From assembly GCF_000199675.1 (NCBI RefSeq), contig NC_014960.1:2914001-2978000 (forward strand): DNA of 64,000 nucleotides, given 5' to 3'. Position numbers and translations under genes: made by a program. The notes under the pieces are model-generated. The model did not search any database. It was not told the origin of the DNA and saw nothing but the letters and a program-made list of their open reading frames with translations. The stretch comes from Anaerolinea thermophila UNI-1. GTDB lineage: Bacteria; Chloroflexota; Anaerolineae; Anaerolineales; Anaerolineaceae. Positions 1 to 9,635 of this stretch are shown in pieces (positions within the stretch are counted from its first letter, which is position 1; each line of letters begins with the position of its first letter).

Positions 1-1687
1 GGGGTGTGAATTGCTGGTCTGCCAGTGTCTGCATCAAATCCACGTACTGGCGGGGACGGTTAACCCACACCTCAATCTCGTCCTCGCCCGCGCCAATGGA
101 CTGGTACGGCACGGGCTGGAAAGAATGCAGGAAGCGCTTGACGCCTTCCACCATCGAAGTGGTGACGGGAATCTTTACCGGCTCAGGTGGGGTATCGGGG
201 GAGTGGATGTAAATTTTATCCAGGGTGAGCGGTTGGGCTTGAAGCGAGGGCAAAATGCTCCCCAGCAACTGCGCCGCCGACCCCGTGCCTTCCGAGAAAC
301 GATTCAGGCGGATGGGCATTTTATCGGGGTCTTCCGCCAGAAAGCGGATGTTCTCGATTGCCATCTGATACGCCAGCAGTTCCTGGGAGCGCACCCCGCG
401 GTTGATCTCGCTGAGCACATGCACATCCGCTTCAAGGTCGGCGGCAATGGCAAGCAGGCGCTCGCGGAGATCGGGGATGTAATCGCTCATATTCCATTCT
501 TTATACACATCCACTTGATTGCCCGTCAGGCTTTTGATTTCCAGCGCCAGGTCATTGATATCCAGCAGGACTTTTTTGATTTTTTCGATGGCTTGCTCGT
601 AGGGAGCCAGGGTCACCTCAATGCCCAGCACATGCCTGCCTTCGGTGAGATAAATGCGGTAAGGTTCATCCCTGCCCAGAGGGATGTTTTCCCAATCGGA
701 AGTGTAGGGAAAAGGCACAGCGCTCAGTTCGTCAAACAGCACCTGGTCATCCAGGGTAATTTTTCGGAAAGAGGTAAAGTTGCTCTTGGTATTCTGCAAC
801 GCCCGAAAGGTGATGTGATACATGCCTTCCTGAGGCACGGAAAACTCATAGTACACGGCACTGCCACTGTGCACCCAGGACTCGCCACCCAACGTATTGA
901 GCAATAGCCGGTAGGTGTCGTAGGGAGTCACGCCCAGACTGCGGTTGTTCACCGGTCGAACAGCAGTATCGTTCTTAAAAGAGGGAAATTCGGCTTCCAG
1001 CGCAATCAGCACACGCGAGGAATCAGGCGCAGAATGATTTTGCACATACTCAGCATAAGAAGGATAAGGTTGGAAAGGCTCAAGGTAAATGCTTCCCAAC
1101 AGCATGGACTCTCGGGTCATGCGAAAGTCAAAGGTGTGCACCCCTGCCGCCAAAGGAATGCGCAGGGGATATTTATGACTGAACGCCGCATCGCGCAGGG
1201 GTACGCGGCTCCAGCGGATGAGGCGTTGTTGAGGGATGAGAATCTCGTTGCCGTAGCGATCCAGCGGGAACGTATCAGAAGTGTTTTGATAAAAGAGCGG
1301 GAAGACCAGGCGGCGGGCTTCAGGCAGGGGAAAATCCCCATCCACCTGCAAAGACCCTTCGGGGGGATTGACGGTCAAATCACCCACCGCCGCCATATCG
1401 AACCAGACCGTGTACTCGCCATCCTGCGCAATCGTCACTTCGAAAGTGATGCGGTCACCGGTTTGAACATACACGGCAGGTTTGGGATAATCCTGCGCCT
1501 CAGGGTGATACATCAGCGGCAAGCCCAGGGAATCGGCGCGAATCTCGATGGTTCCCGGAACCGATTGGGGTAACGTTGCAGGTAAAGCCGAAACCGCCTG
1601 CACCGGGGAAGTCACCGCGGGCATCAACATGCCCAGCATCAGCACCAGAGCAATGAGAACACGCACAACCCTGTATGAATTCAGCAT
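1..1687 (-). CDS. Large extracellular solute-binding protein with N-terminal carbohydrate-binding-like region (3' end outside window)
   Basis: The reading frame opens at an ATG at 1687 and stays open to the window edge (562 codons), so the C-terminus is missing. A signal peptide is visible (MLNSYRVVRVLIALVLML, ending near PVQAVSA). Residues about 40-330 are beta-rich and resemble carbohydrate-binding modules. A helical stretch follows, then GAGEDEIEVWVNRPRQYVDL, which matches the start of the family 1 solute-binding fold in the roughly 1000-residue binding proteins of Paenibacillus and Anaerolineae. It probably delivers oligosaccharides to an ABC importer; permeases are expected just outside the window. 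It is third in a minus-strand operon after a GH94 phosphorylase and another solute-binding protein. The family call is from memory of the motif; the exact substrate is unknown. Confidence 0.75.
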   Translation of the reverse strand, partial: MLNSYRVVRVLIALVLMLGMLMPAVTSPVQAVSALPATLPQSVPGTIEIRADSLGLPLMYHPEAQDYPKPAVYVQTGDRITFEVTIAQDGEYTVWFDMAAVGDLTVNPPEGSLQVDGDFPLPEARRLVFPLFYQNTSDTFPLDRYGNEILIPQQRLIRWSRVPLRDAAFSHKYPLRIPLAAGVHTFDFRMTRESMLLGSIYLEPFQPYPSYAEYVQNHSAPDSSRVLIALEAEFPSFKNDTAVRPVNNRSLGVTPYDTYRLLLNTLGGESWVHSGSAVYYEFSVPQEGMYHITFRALQNTKSNFTSFRKITLDDQVLFDELSAVPFPYTSDWENIPLGRDEPYRIYLTEGRHVLGIEVTLAPYEQAIEKIKKVLLDINDLALEIKSLTGNQVDVYKEWNMSDYIPDLRERLLAIAADLEADVHVLSEINRGVRSQELLAYQMAIENIRFLAEDPDKMPIRLNRFSEGTGSAAQLLGSILPSLQAQPLTLDKIYIHSPDTPPEPVKIPVTTSMVEGVKRFLHSFQPVPYQSIGAGEDEIEVWVNRPRQYVDLMQTLADQQFTP

Positions 1688-1716
1688 ACCCCAAACCTGT
1701 TGACGATTTTGAGGAA

Positions 1717-1810
1717 GACCGCCATACCCTTCAGGCTCTCTGGCAGAGCGGCGTCCGGGCATGGCGGTCTCCATGATGATCCCTTTGATTCGGTCAATCG
1801 AATCAAGGGG
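1717..1810 (-). promoter_or_regulatory. Structured intercistronic spacer with two hairpins
   Basis: Between the two solute-binding genes are two inverted repeats. CCCTTTGATTCG (1781-1792) pairs with CGAATCAAGGGG (1799-1810), 12 bp with one G-U pair and a 6-nt loop. GACCGCCAT (1717-1725) pairs with ATGGCGGTC (1761-1769). Neither is followed by a U-run on the minus strand, so they look more like mRNA 3'-end stabilisers or an attenuator than a classic terminator. Such spacers commonly raise binding-protein expression over downstream genes (inference). Confidence 0.5.
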
Positions 1811-1830
1811 TGGACGGGTTCACGCTTGCC

Positions 1831-3282
1831 TTATTTCAGGCTGGCTTCCACCTCGGCTTTGGCGTCGGCAAGAATCTTGTTGGCAAATTCTTCCAGTTTA
1901 GCGGCGTAGTCCTCGTACTTGAACTTGCCCTCGCTGGCGAAATTGAACATGTACCACATATTGACGTCCTTGTCCTCGCCGATGTCGATACCGGGCTTGC
2001 CTTCCCAGCGCGCCTGGATGTAACCGGGGACGATCTTCGCCAGCGATTCAACCAGGCTGGCATCCAGATTATCCAGCGCGGCATTGACACCGGGCTTATC
2101 CACAAACTCGCGGTAGAGTGCCAGTGAGGCATCGTCCATCGCCACCGGCATCTTGGGGGCAGAACCTGCCGCCTTGGCTAATTCGGCTTCCTTGGCATAG
2201 GCTTCGGAAGAGAAGGTCATCCACTTGGCGAATTTATAGGCTTCCTCCAGGTTCTTGGTGGTCTTGGAAACTGCCATGATGTCCATCACCAGCGCCTGAG
2301 TGCCGCCAGGAATACCCACGAAGTCCCATTCAAAGGTGGCGTTCTGCACAAAGTTAGGCAGGTTCCAGCCGCCTTCCCAGCGCACGCCCACTTCCTGATT
2401 CAGGAAGAGTTCCCAGGGATCCTGAGATTTGAAGTTGGCTTTCTGCTCGTCGGTCAAGCCCTGCCAGGTATAGGGTTTCAATTCGGCAACCTTGGCAATG
2501 GCTTCCTTGAAGGCGGCGGAGTTGTAATTCATCTTGGTGCCGTCGAACGAGAACCACTTCAGGTTCGGGTCCACAGTGTGCGGATACCAGCCCAGCACAA
2601 ACTCCATCTCATCCAGCCCGAGGATGCCCTTAGCGGGATTGTTGAGCGCGGTGACTGCGGCAAAGAAATCTTCTGGAGCAACACCATATTCCGGCGCATC
2701 CAGGTTGGCGGCTTCGAAGAGGTCCTTATTGACGAAGTACCCCATGATGAACTGCGCGGCGGGCAAGCCCAACACTTTGTCCCCATAGGTTACGCCGTCT
2801 TTCAGTACCTGCGGCACATTCGCCCAGTCGGAGTCGTCCTTAACCAGGTCGGTCAGGTCAGCCACCCAGCCGTTCTTGACGTACAGGGGCATGTTGTTTG
2901 CCATGAAGACATCCGGCAGTTCGCCCTTGGCGGCATAGGCGTTGAGATTGGCATCCCAGCCACCCTCAGCGGACATATCCACGAACTCGATGGTCACGTG
3001 AGGATTCATCTCCATATAGGCTTTAACCAGTTGGCGCTGGATGTTGTTTTCCTCTTCCGTGCCCAGGTTCCAGTTCGCGTAGCGCAGGGTCACCGGCTGA
3101 GGGGCTTCAGTAGCGGTGGGTTCCGGCGTAGGCGGAACTTCGGTCGCCGTCGGCTCTACCTGAGGAGGTTCGGTAGGCTGAGGCACTTCGGTAGTGGGGG
3201 TTGCCTGAGGAGCACAACCCATCAGGCTGGCAACGAACAAGGCGATCATCGCCAAAAAGATCCATTGTTTAGCGGTTTTCAT
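1831..3282 (-). CDS. Sugar ABC transporter solute-binding lipoprotein (family 1)
   Basis: A 483-residue protein with a lipoprotein signal: the hydrophobic stretch ends in LMGC, giving a lipidated Cys23. A Thr/Pro/Glu-rich linker (residues about 26-65) then precedes a family 1 periplasmic-binding fold. Typical family features are 'NPHVTIEFVD', 'ELPDVFMANN' and 'WMTFSSEAY'. It should bind a mono- or oligosaccharide outside the membrane and hand it to an ABC permease. The neighbouring GH94 phosphorylase upstream and second binding protein downstream, all on the same strand, suggest a beta-glucoside or cello/chito-oligosaccharide operon. The start at 3282 is preceded by a purine-rich ribosome binding site (AGAAGGAGAAGA). 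Substrate identity is not visible from sequence. Confidence 0.9.
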   Translation of the reverse strand: MKTAKQWIFLAMIALFVASLMGCAPQATPTTEVPQPTEPPQVEPTATEVPPTPEPTATEAPQPVTLRYANWNLGTEEENNIQRQLVKAYMEMNPHVTIEFVDMSAEGGWDANLNAYAAKGELPDVFMANNMPLYVKNGWVADLTDLVKDDSDWANVPQVLKDGVTYGDKVLGLPAAQFIMGYFVNKDLFEAANLDAPEYGVAPEDFFAAVTALNNPAKGILGLDEMEFVLGWYPHTVDPNLKWFSFDGTKMNYNSAAFKEAIAKVAELKPYTWQGLTDEQKANFKSQDPWELFLNQEVGVRWEGGWNLPNFVQNATFEWDFVGIPGGTQALVMDIMAVSKTTKNLEEAYKFAKWMTFSSEAYAKEAELAKAAGSAPKMPVAMDDASLALYREFVDKPGVNAALDNLDASLVESLAKIVPGYIQARWEGKPGIDIGEDKDVNMWYMFNFASEGKFKYEDYAAKLEEFANKILADAKAEVEASLK

Positions 3283-3435
3283 AAATTTTCTTCTCCTTCT
3301 GAAAGTTTACAAGAATTTGGTTTTCCACAGGATTCAGCGAAGAATGTATGTTTCCTTCGATACACCAACCTCCTTTCCTGCACAATCACAACCTTCTAAA
3401 CCATCCGCCGAAAGCGCCAGCGGACAGGAATTTGT

Positions 3436-5826
3436 TTACTCTTTGCGTCCCAACACTACCTCTACCACATGCTTCTGTCCATCAGCAAAGACGGGAATCA
3501 GATTGCTTTCTAACGGCTTGCCGTCCACCACCAGCGACTTCACCCCGCGATGGACATGCTCAGGGTTGCGCACGTGAATTTCGTATTCAGCGCTACGGAA
3601 ACGGCGACGAACGGTAAAGCCATCCCACTCCGCAGGGATTGAGGGATCTACCAGCAAGCCCTCTTCCTGCGGGCGAATCCCCAGAATCCAGTGCGTTGCC
3701 ACCCGGTGAAGCCACTGCGCGGAGCCGGTGTACCACGTCCACCCGCCGCGACCGTAATACTCGGACTGCGGACCATCCACATTTCCGGGGGTAACATAAG
3801 GCTCGGCTTTATAGGTGTCGATATCGGCACTGCGGTTAGGGGGACAAATTTTGTGGTAGGCTTCGTAAGCCCGTTCAGGTTCCCCCGCCAGGGTATATGC
3901 CCACACCGACCAGGTAGCGGCATGGGTATAAACGCCACCATTCTCGCGCAAGCCGGGCGCATAGCGGGTGACATAGCCCACATCGGGACGGGGTTTGGTG
4001 AAAGCGGGGTAATTGAGCAGAGTGCCGTAATCTTTGAGCAGGTAGCGGGTAATCGAGTCCACCACCTTGCGGGTGCGCTCGCCTTCCGCCATCCCGCTGA
4101 TGATTGCCCAGATATTGGGCATGAGGAAAATCCTGCCCTCATCGTTTTCATGCGAACCCAGCGGCAGGCCAGCATCGGTGGTTGCCTGAAGATACCACTC
4201 CCCATCCCAGCCGAAGCGGTTGAGGGCATCTTTCAGGCTGACACGCACATCCTCGCAACGGCGGGCAAAGCACTCATCGCCGCGGCGTCGCGCCAGCGGG
4301 ATGAAATTTCCCAGAATCACGTAAAGGAACTCGGCAACCCAAAAACTTTCGCCTTTCAGCAGGGTACCCACGGCGTTCAAACCGTCGTTCCAGTCGTGAT
4401 CGCCCATCAAGGGGATACCGCGTGGGGAGAAGCGCGAGAAAGCCCGTTCGATGGCACGTTTGCAGTGGTCATACAGCGGTTCTGCGGGGGCATTCAGGTA
4501 CGGAACGGCTTCGTCCAGAATGGCGTAATCGGCGGTTTCTTTCAGGTAAGCATCCAGAATAAAGGGCAACCACAGCAAATCGTCCGAGCAATTGGTGCGC
4601 GGGCCACCGCCGCGGATGGAAAACCACCAGTGCAGGACATCGCCTTCGATGAACTGCTGGGCGGCGTGCATTAGCAGTTGCTTGCGGGCAAAGGACGGGT
4701 CTCCCACCAGAAAAATCTGGCTGTCCTGCAGTTGATCCCGGTAGCCGTAGCCCGCTGAGACCTGATAGAACGCCGACTTACCCCACAAGCGGCAGGAAAT
4801 CGCCTGATACTTGAGCCAGTAATTGGTCATGAAGTTGAGAGCGGGGTCGGGCGTCTCAACATGTTCTCCATCTACAAAGCGCGACCAGAAGTCATGTACG
4901 GCCTGCAGGGTTTGCCGACTGGCTTCCACCGAGGTAAAACGGCGAATCAAAGCAGCGGCGTCTTCCTTTTCATCTTCAGCAGCGCCCAGGGTGAAAACCA
5001 CCGTCTTCGATTGCTGCGGCGCCAGGCTGACCGCTACCTGCAGAGCGGCAATGGCATCGTGAAAACGCCCCACACGCCCGCTCAGGTGTTGCGCATCCAT
5101 GGCGGCGGGGTGCTCCTCACTGCGGTACATGCCGAGGAAGGACTCTTTATCGCAATCAAAGGAAACCAGCGGCTCGCTGACTGCCATGAAAGCCGTGTAG
5201 GGCCAGTTGATATTGTTGTAACGTCCATGCTCATCGGGGAAGCCCCACAGGTACTTGCGGGCAAACACAGCATTGAGAGTAAAATCGGTGGAAGTGTCGA
5301 TGAACAATTTATGAAACTCGCGGTGTTCGTCAGGGGCAAACCCTAGCGCCCACTCGGCATAAGAAGTCACATCCAGTTCACGGGTGTCCTCACCGAGGTT
5401 GGTGAGGGTTAACTGCATCAATTCCACCGGCGCATCAGGGGCGATAAAGACGGTCAGTTCACTGCGGATACCCTCGATGACCTGAATGAAACGGGAATAA
5501 CCAATGCTATGAACAACCAGGAAATCCTCGTAAGGATGCATGACGGGCTTGAAGGTTGCCGACCAAAAAGCGCCGCTTTTGCGGTCACGAATGTAAAGAT
5601 ACTTCCCCCAATTGTCCTTGATTAAATCCTGAAATGAACGGGTGATGCGGTTCTGCCCGGCATTGCCGCGCCAGGAATACCCCGAGCCGTTTTGGGAAAT
5701 CATCAGGCTGTAATCGCCATTGCTGATGATGTTGCCCCAGGGACGGGGCGTAAATGGAGTAGTGATGCAGTATTCCCTGCCATCGTCGGAGAAGTAACCG
5801 TATTTGCATTCAAAGGGATGGCTCAT
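3436..5826 (-). CDS. GH94 family glycoside phosphorylase (cellobiose/chitobiose phosphorylase-like)
   Basis: At 796 residues it has the normal length for GH94. The N-terminus (FSDDGREYCITTPFTPRPW) and the motif MGDHDWNDGLNAVG (about residues 463-476) are typical; the Asp in DWNDG is the expected general acid. The C-terminal part has 'SEYYGRGGWTWYTGSAQWLH', the phosphate-binding end of the catalytic barrel. It should cleave a beta-linked disaccharide with inorganic phosphate in the cytoplasm, yielding a sugar-1-phosphate and saving ATP. The protein has no signal peptide. It is the first gene of the minus-strand sugar operon and lies 38 bp downstream of a LacI-type palindrome. Substrate (cellobiose, diacetylchitobiose, cellodextrin or laminaribiose) cannot be fixed by eye. 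Confidence 0.9.
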   Translation of the reverse strand: MSHPFECKYGYFSDDGREYCITTPFTPRPWGNIISNGDYSLMISQNGSGYSWRGNAGQNRITRSFQDLIKDNWGKYLYIRDRKSGAFWSATFKPVMHPYEDFLVVHSIGYSRFIQVIEGIRSELTVFIAPDAPVELMQLTLTNLGEDTRELDVTSYAEWALGFAPDEHREFHKLFIDTSTDFTLNAVFARKYLWGFPDEHGRYNNINWPYTAFMAVSEPLVSFDCDKESFLGMYRSEEHPAAMDAQHLSGRVGRFHDAIAALQVAVSLAPQQSKTVVFTLGAAEDEKEDAAALIRRFTSVEASRQTLQAVHDFWSRFVDGEHVETPDPALNFMTNYWLKYQAISCRLWGKSAFYQVSAGYGYRDQLQDSQIFLVGDPSFARKQLLMHAAQQFIEGDVLHWWFSIRGGGPRTNCSDDLLWLPFILDAYLKETADYAILDEAVPYLNAPAEPLYDHCKRAIERAFSRFSPRGIPLMGDHDWNDGLNAVGTLLKGESFWVAEFLYVILGNFIPLARRRGDECFARRCEDVRVSLKDALNRFGWDGEWYLQATTDAGLPLGSHENDEGRIFLMPNIWAIISGMAEGERTRKVVDSITRYLLKDYGTLLNYPAFTKPRPDVGYVTRYAPGLRENGGVYTHAATWSVWAYTLAGEPERAYEAYHKICPPNRSADIDTYKAEPYVTPGNVDGPQSEYYGRGGWTWYTGSAQWLHRVATHWILGIRPQEEGLLVDPSIPAEWDGFTVRRRFRSAEYEIHVRNPEHVHRGVKSLVVDGKPLESNLIPVFADGQKHVVEVVLGRKE

Positions 5827-5863
5827 GAGCGTGGTTCCATTCCATTCAAGGGTGGGATAAAGG

Positions 5864-5881
5864 AAGTGAAACGTTTCACTT
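5864..5881. promoter_or_regulatory. Perfect 18-bp palindromic operator, LacI/GalR type
   Basis: AAGTGAAACGTTTCACTT is an exact palindrome centred on CG, the hallmark of LacI-family operators. It lies 38 bp upstream of the GH94 start codon, so a LacI-type repressor probably controls the sugar operon. No LacI-family gene is in the window. Confidence 0.8.
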
Positions 5882-6070
5882 TTTAAGAATTAAAAAAGAG
5901 CACTTAAACCTTGCATTTAAAGCCTACCACAACTGCCATGCATTGTCAAATTTTTTTAAGATTATTTACCCGATCCAACCTTATACCGCTTCAAGTTTTC
6001 AGTTTGCCTCGAGAACTTTTCTCCTGTATGATTAGGTTGAAATACCTACTTTTTCGTGGGGGTAAATATT

Positions 6071-7006
6071 ATGCACCGCTTTCTTCGTTCTTTTCCAATT
6101 CTCCTGTTTATTTTTGTCGTGGGGCTTTCCGGATGCAACCCCGCGGGTATCACTCCTCAAGCCACCCCTCTCTCTGCAAATGATTTAGCCGACTCAACGA
6201 TTACGGCTTCTGGCACCGTGATTCCTGCTCAGTATCAGTGGGTTGGATTTGAAAGCGGCGGTACCCTGCGAGAACTATTGGTTGCAACGGGAGACACCGT
6301 CTCCCCAGGGCAAATCCTGGCACGGTTGGACGAGACTATCCTGCGAGCGGCAGTCACCCAAGCCAAAGCCGCATTGATTCGGGCACGCAACATTCGCAAT
6401 GAGTTGGAAGAACTGCCTAAAGAAGATTCCCGCGCCGCTGCAGTAGCGGCTGTAGCCAGTGCAGAAGCCAATCTCGACCGTCTGGAACGCAGCGGAGCGC
6501 GACAAATCGAGATTGACGCCGCGAAAGCCCAACTGGAAAGCGCCCGTGCCTCTTTGAAAGCCCTGGAAGAAGGCGCCTCGCGGGCACAAATTACCCAGGC
6601 AGACGCAGATGTGGAGGCTGCGCAGGCAGCCCTTGAACAGGCCGAAGCAGCCCTGCGCAGTGCTACATTACAAGCCCCCTTCGGAGGTCAGGTGGTGGAG
6701 ATTGCCCCCAAAGTAGGGGATGTGCTAGCCCCTGGTCAACCGATTATCCTGCTGGCAGACCTTTCAAAGATGCAGGTGGAAACGACCGACTTAAGCGAGG
6801 TGGACGTAGCGCAAATTGCCATTGGAGATGATGTGCTGGTCACCTTTGATGCCCTGGAAGGCATCACTGTCAGGGGAAAAGTGGTGAAAATTGCCCTGAA
6901 AGCCGCGCCGGGGGTGAACGTGACGTATCCGGTGACCATTGAACTTGAAAACCCGCCGCAATCCCTGCGATGGGGTATGACTGCATTTATCAAGATCCAA
7001 CCATGA
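6071..7006 (+). CDS. HlyD/RND-type periplasmic adaptor lipoprotein
   Basis: About 311 residues from the ATG at 6071, chosen over an in-frame ATG at 6056 because GTGGGGG sits just upstream. The lipobox is LSGC (Cys22). A biotinyl-lipoyl-like half (SGTVIPAQYQW...GDTVSPGQILARLDE) is followed by an Ala/Glu-rich coiled-coil hairpin (about residues 95-190). The second lipoyl half (APFGGQVVEIAPKVGDVLAPG) and a beta-barrel complete the fold. Such adaptors pair with MacB or other ABC exporters. An FtsX/MacB-like permease ends only 4 bp away, but on the opposite strand, so the two converge and are not co-transcribed. No ABC ATPase gene is adjacent. In a monoderm-like envelope its role may differ from classical tripartite efflux. 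Confidence 0.85.
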   Translation: MHRFLRSFPILLFIFVVGLSGCNPAGITPQATPLSANDLADSTITASGTVIPAQYQWVGFESGGTLRELLVATGDTVSPGQILARLDETILRAAVTQAKAALIRARNIRNELEELPKEDSRAAAVAAVASAEANLDRLERSGARQIEIDAAKAQLESARASLKALEEGASRAQITQADADVEAAQAALEQAEAALRSATLQAPFGGQVVEIAPKVGDVLAPGQPIILLADLSKMQVETTDLSEVDVAQIAIGDDVLVTFDALEGITVRGKVVKIALKAAPGVNVTYPVTIELENPPQSLRWGMTAFIKIQP

Positions 7007-7010
7007 CGAC

Positions 7011-9596
7011 TCATTCATAACGAATGGCTTCGAGTACAGGTATTTGTGAGGCACGCACCGCAGGGATCAGTGCCGCAATTTGAGAGATACCCCAAGCCGC
7101 CAGCAAACTGATCAGTAAGCCTTCAACGGGTAGAACAAATTGCAAGCGGTAGTTGGACATCGCCATCATGGCTTGCAAAAAAATTCTGGAAAGCAAGGCG
7201 CCGAAAGCCAGCCCCAAGAGTCCTCCAAACAATCCCATTACCCCGGCTTCAGCAAGAATCATCCCTGCCACCTGTTCCCGGGTCATGCCAATACTGCGCA
7301 ACATGCCAATCTCCCGCGCGCGCTCCAGAACATTCATGGTCAGGGTGTTCACAATCCCCAGAGATGCCACCAGAATGGCAATGATTGCCAGCATATCAAA
7401 CATGCTAAAGGCTTGGTTGAGAAGGGTATTAATCTGGGCTTTTAACGTCTCATTCGACAGCAAGGTCAGGCGATAACGCTCTCCATACTGTTCATCCATG
7501 CGATGGATGACCGATTGAATGGAGGTACCAGGCTGAACCCGCACAAAGATGGCTGAGGCATCGGAAAGTTTAAAGTACCTGCGCATGTCCTGCCACGTTC
7601 CGGTGACAGTCAAACCCTGATTGTAGAAATCCACAACCACACCGGCAACCGTAAATCCTTTCCACCCGCTACTGGTTTTGAGTGAAAGCACATCCCCAAC
7701 CCCAAGTCCAAAGCGATCTGCGATTACGCTGGAAACCAAAACATGCTCGCCCTGTTCCAGTTGTTGAATGACAGTTTGTAAATCGGTGCCGGGATCACTG
7801 AATACAAAACGCGTAACCTGAACGTATTGTCGGGGATCAACCGCCATAAAGATAAGGTCCTCTTCCTCTCTCCCCTGCAGACGGGCCCGGACATCCACAT
7901 AACGAATGGGGGTGGCGGCTTGAACGCCCTCCACTGCAGCAATCCGCCGCCAGACATCTCCCTGCAAAGAGAGGGAAGAGCCCACGTAAATATCCCCGCC
8001 AACTACAGCATTGATCCAGTCGAGCAAGTCCACTTTGAAGGAACTGGTCATGCCTCGCACCACCACTGTCATGGCAACCCCCATCATCAAAGCGGCAACG
8101 GTCAGAGTGGTGCGAAGACGCGCACGACGGATATTTGCCGTTCCCAGGCGTCCACTATTGCCGTAAAGTCGTACAAATACGGGACGGGAAATCCGGTCCC
8201 AAAGGTCCAGACTACCGGGGATGAACAAAGCCCCTCCGACAAATAGACCAAAGACCGAGAGACTGCCCAGACGAAATTGAACATCATAAGCAAAAGGATT
8301 CCAGACAAGCAACAACGTGGAGAGAAGAAAAATGGCTAACCCTATCGCCCAACCAAATCTGAAAAGCCATCCTTCACGCTGGATTCCCCGGATGCGCAAT
8401 GATTCCATTGGAGAAATACGGCTTGCCTGATAAGCAGGCAAAGAGGCGGCAACCAAGGTAGCCAGCAAGCCCGCCACAACACTGGAAAACAACACCCCGC
8501 CTGGAATACTGGAAATCGTCAGGTCTTGTCCAAGCAACACTGAAAGCAACCGTGCCAGCCCCACCGAGAGAAGCAACCCCAACGCCACCCCGGCTATCGA
8601 ACCCATCACGCCCAAGAGACCGGCTTCTGCCAGCACCAGCACGGCCACCTGACGATTGGTCATCCCTAAGGTGCGGAGCATACCAAATTCTCGCTTGCGC
8701 TCCACCACCCGCATGGAAAAGGTATTGTAGATGAGAAACACACCCACAAAGAGTGCCATGCCGCTCATAAAATTCAAGCCAATCTGGTAACTGTTGAACA
8801 TCTGCGCCATACGCTTGCCCTGTCCGGAGGGATAAACCACCGAAACCTCATCGCCAAGACGCTCCATGAGAGTGAGGCGCAACGATTCAAGTTCTTTGAC
8901 CCCTCGATAGGGCTCTTCTACAACCACATCCATGCGATCCAGTTCCCCAGAACGCTCAAAAATCTTCTGGGCTTGCTTTAAGGGGACAAAACCGACCGCA
9001 CCGTTATTAATGCGCCCGGCACCCTCCCGCTTCAGAATACCTACCAGTTGAAAACGCTGAACTCCGCTGGGAGTGAACAGCTCTACCCTTCCCCCCACCT
9101 TGAGATTTTGTTCGTTTGCAAAGGTCTCAACCAGTAAAATTTCACCCGGGGCATCGCGCAACATTCTTCCTTCCAAAAGAGAATACTGACGCACCACCGC
9201 ATCCAGCGCGGGGTCAACCCCATACAGGGTTAATCCTCCCTCTACCCCAATCCCGAAGAAACTGATTCCCACCCCACCCTGTGGGGCTTGCTTTGCTAGA
9301 ACTGCCTGTCCCTGAAGAGAAGGAGCAACAAAGCGAACGCCAGGGTACGTGCGAATTCTGCGTAGAAGGCTTTCGGAGATGCCTTTTTCTGAAGCATTAC
9401 CAGGGACTACGGTTAGATGAGCGCTTCCTGCCGCATCCTGAAAAAGACGGGAGACAGCATCCAGCGCTGCTGCGTTGGTGGTGCCCATAGCAAGAATGCT
9501 GGCAACGCCCAGAACAATTCCCAGGGTGCTGAGCCAGGTGCGCAGGAAATGTATGCGCAAAGATCGCAGTGTAAGCAGGCGAAGAAGCCGAAACAT
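7011..9596 (-). CDS. FtsX/MacB-like ABC transporter permease with two FtsX domains
   Basis: 861 residues. After the first membrane segment (about residues 20-45) there is a MacB-PCD-like extracytoplasmic domain. A first FtsX core follows (about 280-400, with 'ERKREFGMLRTLGMTNRQV'), then a second extracytoplasmic domain and a second FtsX core at the C-terminus (about 740-861, 'ERAREIGMLRSIGMTREQV'). The duplicated 'R.FGMLR.(L/I)GMT' motif is the FtsX signature. This is the double-FtsX form common in Gram-positives and Chloroflexi, used for lipoprotein or peptide export or for mechanotransduction. It probably needs a separate ATPase, which is not seen here. It lies 39 bp after plsY on the same strand and is likely co-transcribed with it. 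Confidence 0.88.
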   Translation of the reverse strand: MFRLLRLLTLRSLRIHFLRTWLSTLGIVLGVASILAMGTTNAAALDAVSRLFQDAAGSAHLTVVPGNASEKGISESLLRRIRTYPGVRFVAPSLQGQAVLAKQAPQGGVGISFFGIGVEGGLTLYGVDPALDAVVRQYSLLEGRMLRDAPGEILLVETFANEQNLKVGGRVELFTPSGVQRFQLVGILKREGAGRINNGAVGFVPLKQAQKIFERSGELDRMDVVVEEPYRGVKELESLRLTLMERLGDEVSVVYPSGQGKRMAQMFNSYQIGLNFMSGMALFVGVFLIYNTFSMRVVERKREFGMLRTLGMTNRQVAVLVLAEAGLLGVMGSIAGVALGLLLSVGLARLLSVLLGQDLTISSIPGGVLFSSVVAGLLATLVAASLPAYQASRISPMESLRIRGIQREGWLFRFGWAIGLAIFLLSTLLLVWNPFAYDVQFRLGSLSVFGLFVGGALFIPGSLDLWDRISRPVFVRLYGNSGRLGTANIRRARLRTTLTVAALMMGVAMTVVVRGMTSSFKVDLLDWINAVVGGDIYVGSSLSLQGDVWRRIAAVEGVQAATPIRYVDVRARLQGREEEDLIFMAVDPRQYVQVTRFVFSDPGTDLQTVIQQLEQGEHVLVSSVIADRFGLGVGDVLSLKTSSGWKGFTVAGVVVDFYNQGLTVTGTWQDMRRYFKLSDASAIFVRVQPGTSIQSVIHRMDEQYGERYRLTLLSNETLKAQINTLLNQAFSMFDMLAIIAILVASLGIVNTLTMNVLERAREIGMLRSIGMTREQVAGMILAEAGVMGLFGGLLGLAFGALLSRIFLQAMMAMSNYRLQFVLPVEGLLISLLAAWGISQIAALIPAVRASQIPVLEAIRYE

Positions 9597-9635
9597 CAGG
9601 CAAACCAGTCCTCTCTCAAAGTTGATTGGCTTCCA

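Noticed and set aside
11..907. Plus-strand frame of 298 codons
   Set aside because: It lies opposite the solute-binding protein gene that runs off the window; its product has no family features.
1781..1810. LacI-type operator at the hairpin CCCTTTGATTCG
   Set aside because: The arms are separated by 6 bp and lie between two genes of an operon, so an RNA hairpin is more likely.
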